Positions 7,843 to 14,257 of a DNA stretch of 43,606 nucleotides are shown in pieces. The notes under the pieces are model-generated. The model searched no databases and was not told the DNA's origin. It was given only the letters and a program-made list of their open reading frames with translations. Position 1 is the first letter of the stretch, and each line of letters starts with the position of its first letter. Both the position numbers and the translations under genes were made by a program. Origin of the DNA: Anaerolinea sp. (GTDB lineage: Bacteria; Chloroflexota; Anaerolineae; Anaerolineales; UBA4823). The stretch is taken from assembly GCA_020722415.1 (NCBI GenBank), contig DYKV01000002.1, forward strand, positions 15,718 to 59,323. Direction: 5' to 3'.

Positions 7843-10556
7843 TTTGGCACCAATTGATTTTTAATGGCAATCAACTCGGTAGTTGAGTGATTGATGATTT
7901 CGGGGTTGTTAATAAAACGAATATTTCCGATACATTTTTTACCCATGTAAATGCCAACAGGTAGGTTATGTGGTAATTTATTAATTACAATTTGTTTTGG
8001 CCATTTTTCTCGTTCAAGTGTCGGGAAATTTTCATAAAAGCGATTAAGAAACTCGTCTAGTGTTACATAGCTTCCAGGTGCTTTTACACATTGCTCATCA
8101 ATGAAAATATCTAATGCGGATTTAGCGCTATCTTCCATTTGTGTCTTGCTGCTTGTAGTAACAGCAGGCAATCTTAATCTGTGCTCTACATCAGGGAGCG
8201 AGGTATTCATTAGGGTCCACATGAAATAAGGTGCCTCTTCCTGAAGGCGATCTAGCATGATTTTTTGTGGTACTTCGTGAGCCAGATGATCGACATAGAT
8301 CATGGTCACACGAGTATCACCGGGAAATATGGGCACATGGTCACGTGCGTTTGCGCATTGAATCCAGTGCGTTGTATTGGGCTGCAAATATACTTGCTTG
8401 TGTTTTGCATGAATAGGAATCACAAGTGATGTAACTAAATCTTTTAGCTTATTGTAGACTGAGGCAGCTTGGGCGCTAATGTTTTTCTCTTCAACGACAC
8501 ATAATACTGCACCCGCTAATTCCCCATTAAAATCATTTGGATTCGTCAGGGCTGAGTCCGCTCGCATCATGCCCCCTTGCATGAGAAGTGATATGGCTTC
8601 ATGCAACATGGATTTACCACTGCATTGCGGACCCCAGAGGTACAGATATGGCAGTGGTTCAAAAGGCTCTCGGATCATTAAGGCAATCCATTTAAGCAGA
8701 TAGTCATAGCCTGTATGGATGCCATTACGTTGTGCCCAGCTTAAATCACGTAAATATGGATTAAGGTCTGTGCCAACATGATTTAAAATCATGTCCCAGT
8801 GTGGGTGTGGGGAATCATTATCTTCCTCATAGGCTAGCGGAATGTATTTCAGCTTAGGGGCTTTTAAATTCCATTGACGGTTTCCAGGAAACTCGTCTTG
8901 AAAAGGTAAATGAACAATGGTCCACCCGCTAGATAGCAGGGTACCAAACACTTTGTCAATGTCGGGTATGTCGAGTGAGGCAAGTTTTGATCGGGCATCA
9001 TCTTTATTGGTAAATATCCAAAAACCATTATTGTGTAAAATTCCCCAGCCGTATGTAGCTTTGTCACTTGAAATCAGGGAGCGAACGTGCTGGTCGATTA
9101 GATCATAATCAATATTATCATCATTTTTCAGCAACTTAATGTTGAACACTTTTGTCCATTTGCCTTTTTTATGCAGCCACCCTTCAAGTTGCTGAGGGTC
9201 ATGGGCATCATGCGCAATTTCAAGTTGTACACCTAACTTGCCTTTTATGACGGATACTTGCCGATTGCGCAATTCGGTAGGAATGTCAATGCGTTGACCC
9301 ATTGATCTAAAGGCTGAAACAACTGCATCTCCATTAAGAAATGAATAGCCACTGCCTTTGAGGTCAATGGGTTGACCTTCAAAAGCAGCGGCTGCGTCCT
9401 CCAATGAAAAAGGTCGGTTATAGTAGCAGTAAGTTTTTCCAGTACGCGATGTGCGCCAAGATGGATGTTCTGATGTATTCTGCCCGAAGCGATAAACAAT
9501 CCAGCCATCATTTTCAGTAGGAATACAATAACTGTTTGGTTTTCTAGGATCACGACCTTCGGATACTGTATCAAAATTACCCTTTAGCGGGTCGCCGGTT
9601 GCAGCCCGATCTTCAAAATATTGTTTGAGCAGCCGCGTGTGAGTTTGAAGCAGATGGTGGTCATCAAGCCATTGCGTAGTGTAGTTCGTGTACCCTTTCA
9701 AATCGTTAATTATTCGACGATGTTCCGTGCTCAATGGAACTCGCCGCTGGCTTGCTGCGTGCTGGATTACAGCATCTTCTTCATCGGCAGGTATACCGCT
9801 AATTCGGACTTTTGAACGTTTTCTAGCCGCAACATCAACATACAGGTGCCAATTGTCAGGTACTTGCATATAGGCACGTGACCCATCTGGCAGCACATTG
9901 TCTTTAATAAGTGTTAGTCCACCGTTATCTTTAGTCATCTTTCGATGCCATACCCACATGTTACCACCGCCTACATCCATATTTGCTTGAAAATCAAATC
10001 CAATCCGGCGTGAGATTTCTTTCAAGCAGGCAATCATCAATGCTGCATGTTCAGTGTGGTTGACCGTAGTAGGTAGATTGTCAGGATCAAATTCAAGATA
10101 CAAGTGCAGACCGCCACCACCCGTGCTTTTGAGAACTAGCAATTCTGGTACTTCAAGTGCTCGTCTCTGAATCTCAGCAAGTTGATCGTCGGATACACCC
10201 ACTCCTTTAGCGTGCCCGGTGATGGCATCAAAATCAAATCCGCCGCGAATAGATTTCTGTTGGACGAAGTTCCAACCAGTCATGCCAATTGCTTCGGCGT
10301 GACGATCTAATGGCCAGTTTAATTCATGGTCGTTGTTGATTGGTTCCGAGTTGGCATTCTTTGGAATACGGAAATTGTACCACTTGTACAAAAGATTGTT
10401 ATGGGTGTATACACCTGTTCGCCCGTTGACAGCTTCCCCATTATCCTGAGCGACGAGCACTTGAACCTCCATTTCAGGATTATACCAACGGGCGACCCGG
10501 TCATAATTGTGTGGAAACACCTCAAAGAATTTAACGATCTGTTCGCTTGCTCGCAT
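7839..10556 (-). CDS. Primase-helicase (AEP primase plus SF3/D5-like helicase)
   Basis: This 905-residue protein has an N-terminal archaeo-eukaryotic primase (AEP) signature: GGFDFDA (D108, D110) and GGGGLHLYLEF with H151, followed by a metal-site-like DVGGGNMWVWHRK. A middle linker region (about 260-590) is typical of phage fusion primases. The C-terminal ATPase has Walker A GPQCSGKS (642-649), Walker B around AVLCVVEEKN and a later IQCANARDHVPIFPGDTRVTMIYVD, as in D5/DUF5906-type superfamily 3 helicases. It would prime and unwind at the replication fork. GAGGT lies 5-6 bases before the ATG. It is the first gene of the minus-strand operon, reading away from the divergent control region, which suggests early expression. 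Confidence 0.88.
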   Translation of the reverse strand: MRASEQIVKFFEVFPHNYDRVARWYNPEMEVQVLVAQDNGEAVNGRTGVYTHNNLLYKWYNFRIPKNANSEPINNDHELNWPLDRHAEAIGMTGWNFVQQKSIRGGFDFDAITGHAKGVGVSDDQLAEIQRRALEVPELLVLKSTGGGGLHLYLEFDPDNLPTTVNHTEHAALMIACLKEISRRIGFDFQANMDVGGGNMWVWHRKMTKDNGGLTLIKDNVLPDGSRAYMQVPDNWHLYVDVAARKRSKVRISGIPADEEDAVIQHAASQRRVPLSTEHRRIINDLKGYTNYTTQWLDDHHLLQTHTRLLKQYFEDRAATGDPLKGNFDTVSEGRDPRKPNSYCIPTENDGWIVYRFGQNTSEHPSWRTSRTGKTYCYYNRPFSLEDAAAAFEGQPIDLKGSGYSFLNGDAVVSAFRSMGQRIDIPTELRNRQVSVIKGKLGVQLEIAHDAHDPQQLEGWLHKKGKWTKVFNIKLLKNDDNIDYDLIDQHVRSLISSDKATYGWGILHNNGFWIFTNKDDARSKLASLDIPDIDKVFGTLLSSGWTIVHLPFQDEFPGNRQWNLKAPKLKYIPLAYEEDNDSPHPHWDMILNHVGTDLNPYLRDLSWAQRNGIHTGYDYLLKWIALMIREPFEPLPYLYLWGPQCSGKSMLHEAISLLMQGGMMRADSALTNPNDFNGELAGAVLCVVEEKNISAQAASVYNKLKDLVTSLVIPIHAKHKQVYLQPNTTHWIQCANARDHVPIFPGDTRVTMIYVDHLAHEVPQKIMLDRLQEEAPYFMWTLMNTSLPDVEHRLRLPAVTTSSKTQMEDSAKSALDIFIDEQCVKAPGSYVTLDEFLNRFYENFPTLEREKWPKQIVINKLPHNLPVGIYMGKKCIGNIRFINNPEIINHSTTELIAIKNQLVPK

Positions 10557-10590
10557 ATTTACCTCAAAGATAACACTTTTAGTCTAGCTA

Positions 10591-10684
10591 TTTAATATAA
10601 ACGCCAAAATCACCTTTAATGTTCGTGTAAAATCAATTTTTTCAATGAACATTTAGGCTGGATTTGGCGTTTATATATATTAAA
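10591..10684. promoter_or_regulatory. Nested inverted repeats in divergent control region (promoter pair, operator or origin)
   Basis: The 139 bases between the divergent genes hold an outer inverted repeat (10591-10611 and 10661-10684, differing by a TATA insertion and one base) and an inner one (AATGTTC at 10618-10624, GAACATT at 10647-10653). Read outward on each strand, both halves give the same order: GAACATT, a 9-10 base spacer, ATTTGGCGTTTATAT, then TTAAA, ending about 12 and 35 bases before the two ATGs. This looks like two head-to-head copies of one roughly 35-bp directional element, so a promoter pair is the simplest reading. Dyad symmetry, A+T richness and the adjacent primase-helicase gene also allow a replication origin or regulator site. 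No clear sigma-70 -35/-10 pair was found. Confidence 0.6.
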
Positions 10685-10695
10685 GGGTTTTTATT

Positions 10696-10974
10696 ATGCA
10701 TATGATACCAAGGCTGCTTCCAGATGGAGTACTGGTTTACCCTAAAAAGGGTACACCACCACCGGTCCCCGAGGGTTATCGCCGGAAGTCTGATAACTTG
10801 ACAAGCCCAGATGCTTGGATTATGCTTCCATTGTGGCGAGATTGCCCATTTCGAATTTGTGAAACAAGCAGGCGAGAGGATTGCCGCTGTATCACCTATG
10901 TTTATTTTTGTGGCCATCCTCATTATAATCGTCCTCGATTAACCATTTCCATGTGCAAATCTTGTACCCTATGA
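10696..10974 (+). CDS. Cys-rich putative zinc-binding protein C
   Basis: This 92-residue protein contains KKGTPPPVPEGYRRK, WRDCPFRIC, DCRCITYVYFCGH and a final MCKSC. It closely parallels the middle module of the 240-residue protein at 5157 (PPPCPEGY ... WIACPKR ... CSDCSMC), so it is a single-module paralog. It is the first gene on the right side of the divergent control region and overlaps the ParB-like gene by four bases if that starts at 10971. A regulatory role next to the control region is possible but only inferred. Confidence 0.65.
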   Translation: MHMIPRLLPDGVLVYPKKGTPPPVPEGYRRKSDNLTSPDAWIMLPLWRDCPFRICETSRREDCRCITYVYFCGHPHYNRPRLTISMCKSCTL

Positions 10975-11942
10975 CACACCAGCGCTCATATAAACTTATA
11001 CCGATTCAGTTAATCAATTTTCCGCCTGCGCTGCTTCGATTGATTAACCGGCGTACATTAGAATACATAGAGTTACGAGATTCCATAAAATCGGTCGGAT
11101 TGTTAAATTCGATATGTGTTCGCCCAATATCAAACCAATATCGAAGTAACTATTATGATATAATTGATGGTGTGCATAGGTACGTAATTTGCAAGGATTT
11201 AGGTTGGACAGAGATGCCGTGTATTGTGCTTGAAGGTGTTACAAATGAGGAATTACCGTGGCTTCAAATGCAAGCAAATGCTCATAGACGAACGACTTCT
11301 CCCGCTGAGTATGCGGCACTAATTCGCAAGCTACTTATAGAAAAACCTGATATGAGCATTGATGAATTGTGTGCCCGGTTGAATAAAAAACCCACCTGGG
11401 TTAAGCAAGTTCTATCTTTGTTGCAATTATGCGATGAAGCAAAGAAAGCTGTTGCATTAGAGCAACTTCCCCTATTATCGGCTTATGCATTAGCGAAGTT
11501 ACCTAAGAAAATACAAGAATGCTTGTTGCCTTGGGCTTTAGTAATGGCATCCTCTAAGTTTGTAGAGGTATGTGGTAGCATTATTCGTGGGTATCGTGAG
11601 GCAAAATCTCGTGCGAATTTAGAGGCTTTTCTCACAGAATCATTCGACACTCCAAAGTTCCTGCGATCTTTCAAGCAGATTTGCTTGGAGCATTCAGTTG
11701 GTACAGTAGGGGCGGTATTGATTCAGCAGTATGCTTTGGAACGTCCAATTGATGCATGGCGAATGGCTTTGGCATGGGTTTTGCATATTGATCCAATATC
11801 TACTAAGATATTTAAGACTAAACTTGAACGGAAGCAGCGGGCCTTGAATGAATTAGCAATGACTAAGAAGATGGATAAAAAACGTGAAATTCAAGCTATG
11901 AAAATGAAAATTGAAGGGGATTCGCGAGAAATTTTAACTTGA
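10971..11942 (+). CDS. ParB/Srx-like DNA-binding protein 1
   Basis: From the ATG at 10971 (ATGA overlap; an in-frame ATG at 10953 also exists) the protein has 323 residues. It has the ParB-N layout: LRDSIKSVGLLNSICVRPI, YDIIDGVHRYVICKDLGW, MPCIVLEGVTNEELPWLQMQAN, then a helical domain with LCARLNKKPTWVKQVLSLLQL resembling the ParB helix-turn-helix. The GxxR box reads DGVHR rather than SGHRR, so the CTP-binding pocket may be altered. The second half is helical and includes IDAWRMALAWVLHIDP, echoed at the end of the ParB-like protein at 23944. No ParA partner is seen. It more likely regulates transcription or replication than partitions a prophage. Confidence 0.75.
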   Translation: MTHQRSYKLIPIQLINFPPALLRLINRRTLEYIELRDSIKSVGLLNSICVRPISNQYRSNYYDIIDGVHRYVICKDLGWTEMPCIVLEGVTNEELPWLQMQANAHRRTTSPAEYAALIRKLLIEKPDMSIDELCARLNKKPTWVKQVLSLLQLCDEAKKAVALEQLPLLSAYALAKLPKKIQECLLPWALVMASSKFVEVCGSIIRGYREAKSRANLEAFLTESFDTPKFLRSFKQICLEHSVGTVGAVLIQQYALERPIDAWRMALAWVLHIDPISTKIFKTKLERKQRALNELAMTKKMDKKREIQAMKMKIEGDSREILT

Positions 11943-11960
11943 TTGGCGTTTGGTTTATGG
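11930..11960 (+). promoter_or_regulatory. Third copy of the GGCGTTT directional motif
   Basis: At the end of the ParB-like gene the sequence runs GAAATTTT, then TTGATTGGCGTTTGGTTTAT (11938-11957), 30 bases before the ATG of the next gene. It follows the same order as the two copies in the divergent region (GAA-ATT, short spacer, GATT-GGCGTTT, A/T-rich tail). The element is weaker here and partly overlaps coding sequence, but its direction and distance fit a phage-specific promoter. Confidence 0.4.
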
Positions 11961-11987
11961 CTTCTTTAACCCTTTGGAGTTCTGTTT

Positions 11988-12737
11988 ATGTCAAATGAAT
12001 TGGTTTCCGTTGATTTGTCTGATATGTTGCCTTCGGTTGCTGGTGGATTGAGTATCGCAAGTACTGTGTTCAATGATCTTGCGAAGGGTAGTGAGTTTAT
12101 TGGCCGTATTCAACTTTATACAAAGGGCCAATATGTTGATCGTGGTCTGATTCGTCCTGGCAGATATGGTGTTCCCAAGAGTGATGATCAGATTGAAGAC
12201 CTTGGTGAAGAGATTGATATCATTCCGTTGTGTTGTCGAGCTAAGGCTTTAGACCTTCGGGATCATGATGCAATCATCACGTCCTATGAGCCTGAGACGG
12301 ATACATTTCAGACAATCAAAGCCTTAGCTGGGGAATCGAATTCGGGTTGTATGTATGGCCCAACGTTCCTGGTGTTTGAGCGAAGTACTGGCACATTGTA
12401 TGAGTTGTTTTGTGGCACGAAGTCAATGCGAAATGAAGCCGGTAAGATTGGACAGTTTTTGCCGTTGTCTAAGAATGAGGCAGAAGCATTGGAAGCTCGT
12501 ACTGGCAAGCCGGTAGCTCCACATGGTCCACTGGCTTGCACTCTCAAGGTAAAGTATGTCAAGAAAGGCAACTGGGGTTGGCATGTTCCAGTGGCGGTGC
12601 CTTGTTCAACACCGTTTACCAATCTTCCTTCAATTGACACCTTAAAAGCTGAAGTGGCCCGTTTCATGGAAGCCAAGAGTTCAACGGTGGAGAAGGTTGA
12701 GGAAGGTGTAGCTGCAACAAAACGGCGTACCAGATAA
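11988..12737 (+). CDS. Probably abundant phage protein, unknown; possible ssDNA-binding role
   Basis: This 249-residue protein has FIGRIQLYTKGQYVDRGLIRPGRYGV near the start, IDIIPLCCRAKALDLR, TFLVFERSTGTLYELFCGTKS, and a C-terminal basic tail ending ATKRRTR. I do not recognise a named family. It has a strong ribosome site (TTTGGAG, 8 bases before ATG), its own motif-type promoter candidate upstream, and an excellent terminator directly downstream, all typical of a highly expressed monocistronic phage gene. Its position in the replication block and beta-rich look make a single-stranded DNA-binding protein one possibility, but this is inference only. Confidence 0.7.
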   Translation: MSNELVSVDLSDMLPSVAGGLSIASTVFNDLAKGSEFIGRIQLYTKGQYVDRGLIRPGRYGVPKSDDQIEDLGEEIDIIPLCCRAKALDLRDHDAIITSYEPETDTFQTIKALAGESNSGCMYGPTFLVFERSTGTLYELFCGTKSMRNEAGKIGQFLPLSKNEAEALEARTGKPVAPHGPLACTLKVKYVKKGNWGWHVPVAVPCSTPFTNLPSIDTLKAEVARFMEAKSSTVEKVEEGVAATKRRTR

Positions 12738-12743
12738 GGGAAC

Positions 12744-12787
12744 AAGTCTAGGGTAGTCAGGTACTACCCTAGACTTTTATATTTTTA
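12744..12787 (+). terminator. Rho-independent terminator T1
   Basis: A perfect 14-bp stem (12744-12757 with 12763-12776; AAGTCTAGGGTAGT) and a 5-base loop CAGGT are followed by TTATATTTTT. It starts 7 bases after the stop of the 249-residue gene. The next gene starts only 18 bases later, so read-through probably sets its expression. Confidence 0.92.
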
Positions 12788-12804
12788 ACAACGAAAGGTA
12801 TTTT

Positions 12805-12960
12805 ATGGACAATTTGTTAACGTATGCTGGAATTGTTTATGTTACGGTGGTTGTAGTCAAGGTTGTCAATGCAGGGACAGTTACGAAGGAAACCGTTGTA
12901 GCCGCTTTAAAGTGGCCTTACGATTTGGTCATGGCTATTGTCAATAAGGTTCGAGAGTAA
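12805..12960 (+). CDS. Small membrane protein, 51 residues
   Basis: The ATG at 12805 has AAAGG 7 bases upstream and opens a 51-codon frame: an N-terminal hydrophobic helix (YAGIVYVTVVVVKVV), then a G-TVTKETV turn and ALKWPYDLVMAIVNKVRE. The following protein has the same plan, including a WP in the second helix, so the pair look like paralogs. Both lie between two terminators. Two short amphipathic or membrane helices would suit a holin-like, exclusion or membrane-anchoring role; none can be chosen from sequence. Confidence 0.6.
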   Translation: MDNLLTYAGIVYVTVVVVKVVNAGTVTKETVVAALKWPYDLVMAIVNKVRE

Positions 12961-12965
12961 TATCA

Positions 12966-13148
12966 ATGCAAAAGACGCTCGAAGCTGTGACAGTTTTCGC
13001 ACTTGGATTTTATTCAGGTGGGCTAACATTTTTGATGACTGTGTGCCATGCAAGGACTGGTGCAATTACCATAAATGATCTCGGGACAATGGTTCTTTGG
13101 CCACTTGAAGTGGTTGACTATTGGCTCAAAGTAGTGCTTGGTAGTTAA
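12966..13148 (+). CDS. Small membrane protein, 60 residues
   Basis: A hydrophobic N-terminal segment (VTVFALGFYSGGLTFLMTV) is followed by RTGAITINDLGTMVLWPLEVVDYWLKVVLGS. The order hydrophobic helix, TG-x-x-T turn, and a WP-containing helix repeats that of the 51-residue protein 5 bases upstream. A strong terminator begins 15 bases downstream. Probably in the cytoplasmic membrane; function unknown. Confidence 0.65.
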   Translation: MQKTLEAVTVFALGFYSGGLTFLMTVCHARTGAITINDLGTMVLWPLEVVDYWLKVVLGS

Positions 13149-13163
13149 CCCGCATTGGTTCGG

Positions 13164-13199
13164 CGGGAGCCGATGCTAGCTCGGCTCCCGTAGTTTTTA
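13164..13199 (+). terminator. Rho-independent terminator T2
   Basis: A perfect 10-bp GC-rich stem (CGGGAGCCGA at 13164-13173 with 13181-13190), with a 7-base loop TGCTAGC, is followed by TAGTTTTTAG. It closes the small-membrane-protein pair and separates it from the deaminase block. Confidence 0.88.
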
Positions 13200-13213
13200 G
13201 TGCATCGATTTTC

Positions 13214-13231
13214 GGAGGTTTAGGAACAGTG
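13214..13231 (+). promoter_or_regulatory. Repeated translation-start cassette, copy 1
   Basis: GGAGGTTTAGGAACAGTG contains a consensus Shine-Dalgarno (GGAGG), 10 bases before the GTG start of the dCMP deaminase gene. The same 18-base block, with at most three differences, precedes the GTG starts at 20254 and 27925. It decides the start codon in all three cases. Confidence 0.75.
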
Positions 13232-13729
13232 GATCAAAAATGGTTACGGGACGGTATGCGTTTAGCCTACCAAATTGCAGAACAGTTAAGCCCAGACCCC
13301 AGCACTCGCGTCGGTGCTTTGCTGTTTCATCCTGAACGTCAAAATGTTTTATTTGGTGTAAATCATCTTCTGACCGGTTATCCAAAAACACCTGCCGATT
13401 TAACCGATCGTACCCGTAAGTACAAGTTGATTGAGCACGCGGAACGTGATGTGATTTACAAGGCTGCACGTATGGGTTATCCAACGGAAGGTGCTATCTT
13501 AGTTTGTCCGTGGGCAGCTTGTACAGATTGTGCACGAGCAATCTGTCTATCTGGAATTATTCGTGTTATATCTCACGCTAATGCACTTGAACAGACACCT
13601 AAACGCTGGCAAGAGGATTTGCAGATTGCAAAAGAATTGTTTGAGTCAGCGGGTGTGGATTATGTCTTCTGGCGCGGCGAGGTTGGTGAGTGTCAAAATC
13701 TGTTTAATGGAAGGTATTGGAAACCGTGA
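13229..13729 (+). CDS. Deoxycytidylate (dCMP) deaminase
   Basis: This 166-residue protein has the zinc-site motifs of the cytidine/dCMP deaminase family: H70-A-E72 and PWAACTDCA with C98 and C101. RDGMRLAYQIAEQLSPDPSTRVGALLF matches the N-terminal helix and strand of dCMP deaminases, and the conserved N45 of the substrate loop (FGVNHL) is present. It would convert dCMP to dUMP, supplying ThyX encoded near the other end of the window. The start is GTG at 13229, supported by the GGAGGTTTAGGAACA block. The C-terminus overlaps the next gene by four bases. Confidence 0.9.
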   Translation: MDQKWLRDGMRLAYQIAEQLSPDPSTRVGALLFHPERQNVLFGVNHLLTGYPKTPADLTDRTRKYKLIEHAERDVIYKAARMGYPTEGAILVCPWAACTDCARAICLSGIIRVISHANALEQTPKRWQEDLQIAKELFESAGVDYVFWRGEVGECQNLFNGRYWKP

Positions 13730-14244
13730 CTCCGAGTGCTGCTATCATTACTGCGCCGCATCTAAATCAAAACATATTTCTGCCAGTTTGCCAGAATATG
13801 TTAGGATATTCTCCTGCGCGGGCCGCAGATGCCGCCAATTTGACCGGGGTACCGCATTTAATGTCTATTTTGGCAGCATTCAAGAATAAGAATACTCCTG
13901 CTACAATAAAAGCGGCACGCGATATTTATGATTTAATTCATTTCAATTGCTTAATTGCTGCCGATGATTATGATATGATTTCTATATTGGAAGTTTTATC
14001 CGGTATGCCATTTGTAGCAACTGAAACATTAGTGCGTGGTGTTCAAGCGGTTGTTGTTGGTGGGACCTTGCATGAATGGCGTGATGCTATTTATCGAGGA
14101 TGCCGTTTGGATCAAACAACACAAGTGCGTGCATGTTTTGATAAGTTATATTTACAATTTGTGCAACTCGGTTTGACGGATATTTTTGGTCGAACCAAGC
14201 ATCAGGCAGCCGATCAAACTTTTTATTTGGAGGAAAACCGATAA
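13726..14244 (+). CDS. Hypothetical helical protein
   Basis: About 172 residues from a GTG that overlaps the deaminase stop (GTGA); a TTG nine bases upstream is also in frame. It is mostly helical: LPVCQNMLGYSPARAADAANLTG, then LMSILAAFKNKNTPATIKAARDIYDLIHF and a long C-terminal half. No catalytic motif, membrane segment or Cys cluster is visible. It sits between the deaminase and the SNF2 helicase, so it may help replication or nucleotide supply, but no function can be named. Confidence 0.6.
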   Translation: MTPSAAIITAPHLNQNIFLPVCQNMLGYSPARAADAANLTGVPHLMSILAAFKNKNTPATIKAARDIYDLIHFNCLIAADDYDMISILEVLSGMPFVATETLVRGVQAVVVGGTLHEWRDAIYRGCRLDQTTQVRACFDKLYLQFVQLGLTDIFGRTKHQAADQTFYLEENR

Positions 14245-14257
14245 CAGGATTTAATTC

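Noticed and set aside
12308-12745. Antisense 145-codon frame across the 249-residue gene
   Set aside because: It lies entirely opposite a better-supported gene, lacks a recognisable ribosome site or motif, and spans the terminator side, so it is treated as a shadow frame.
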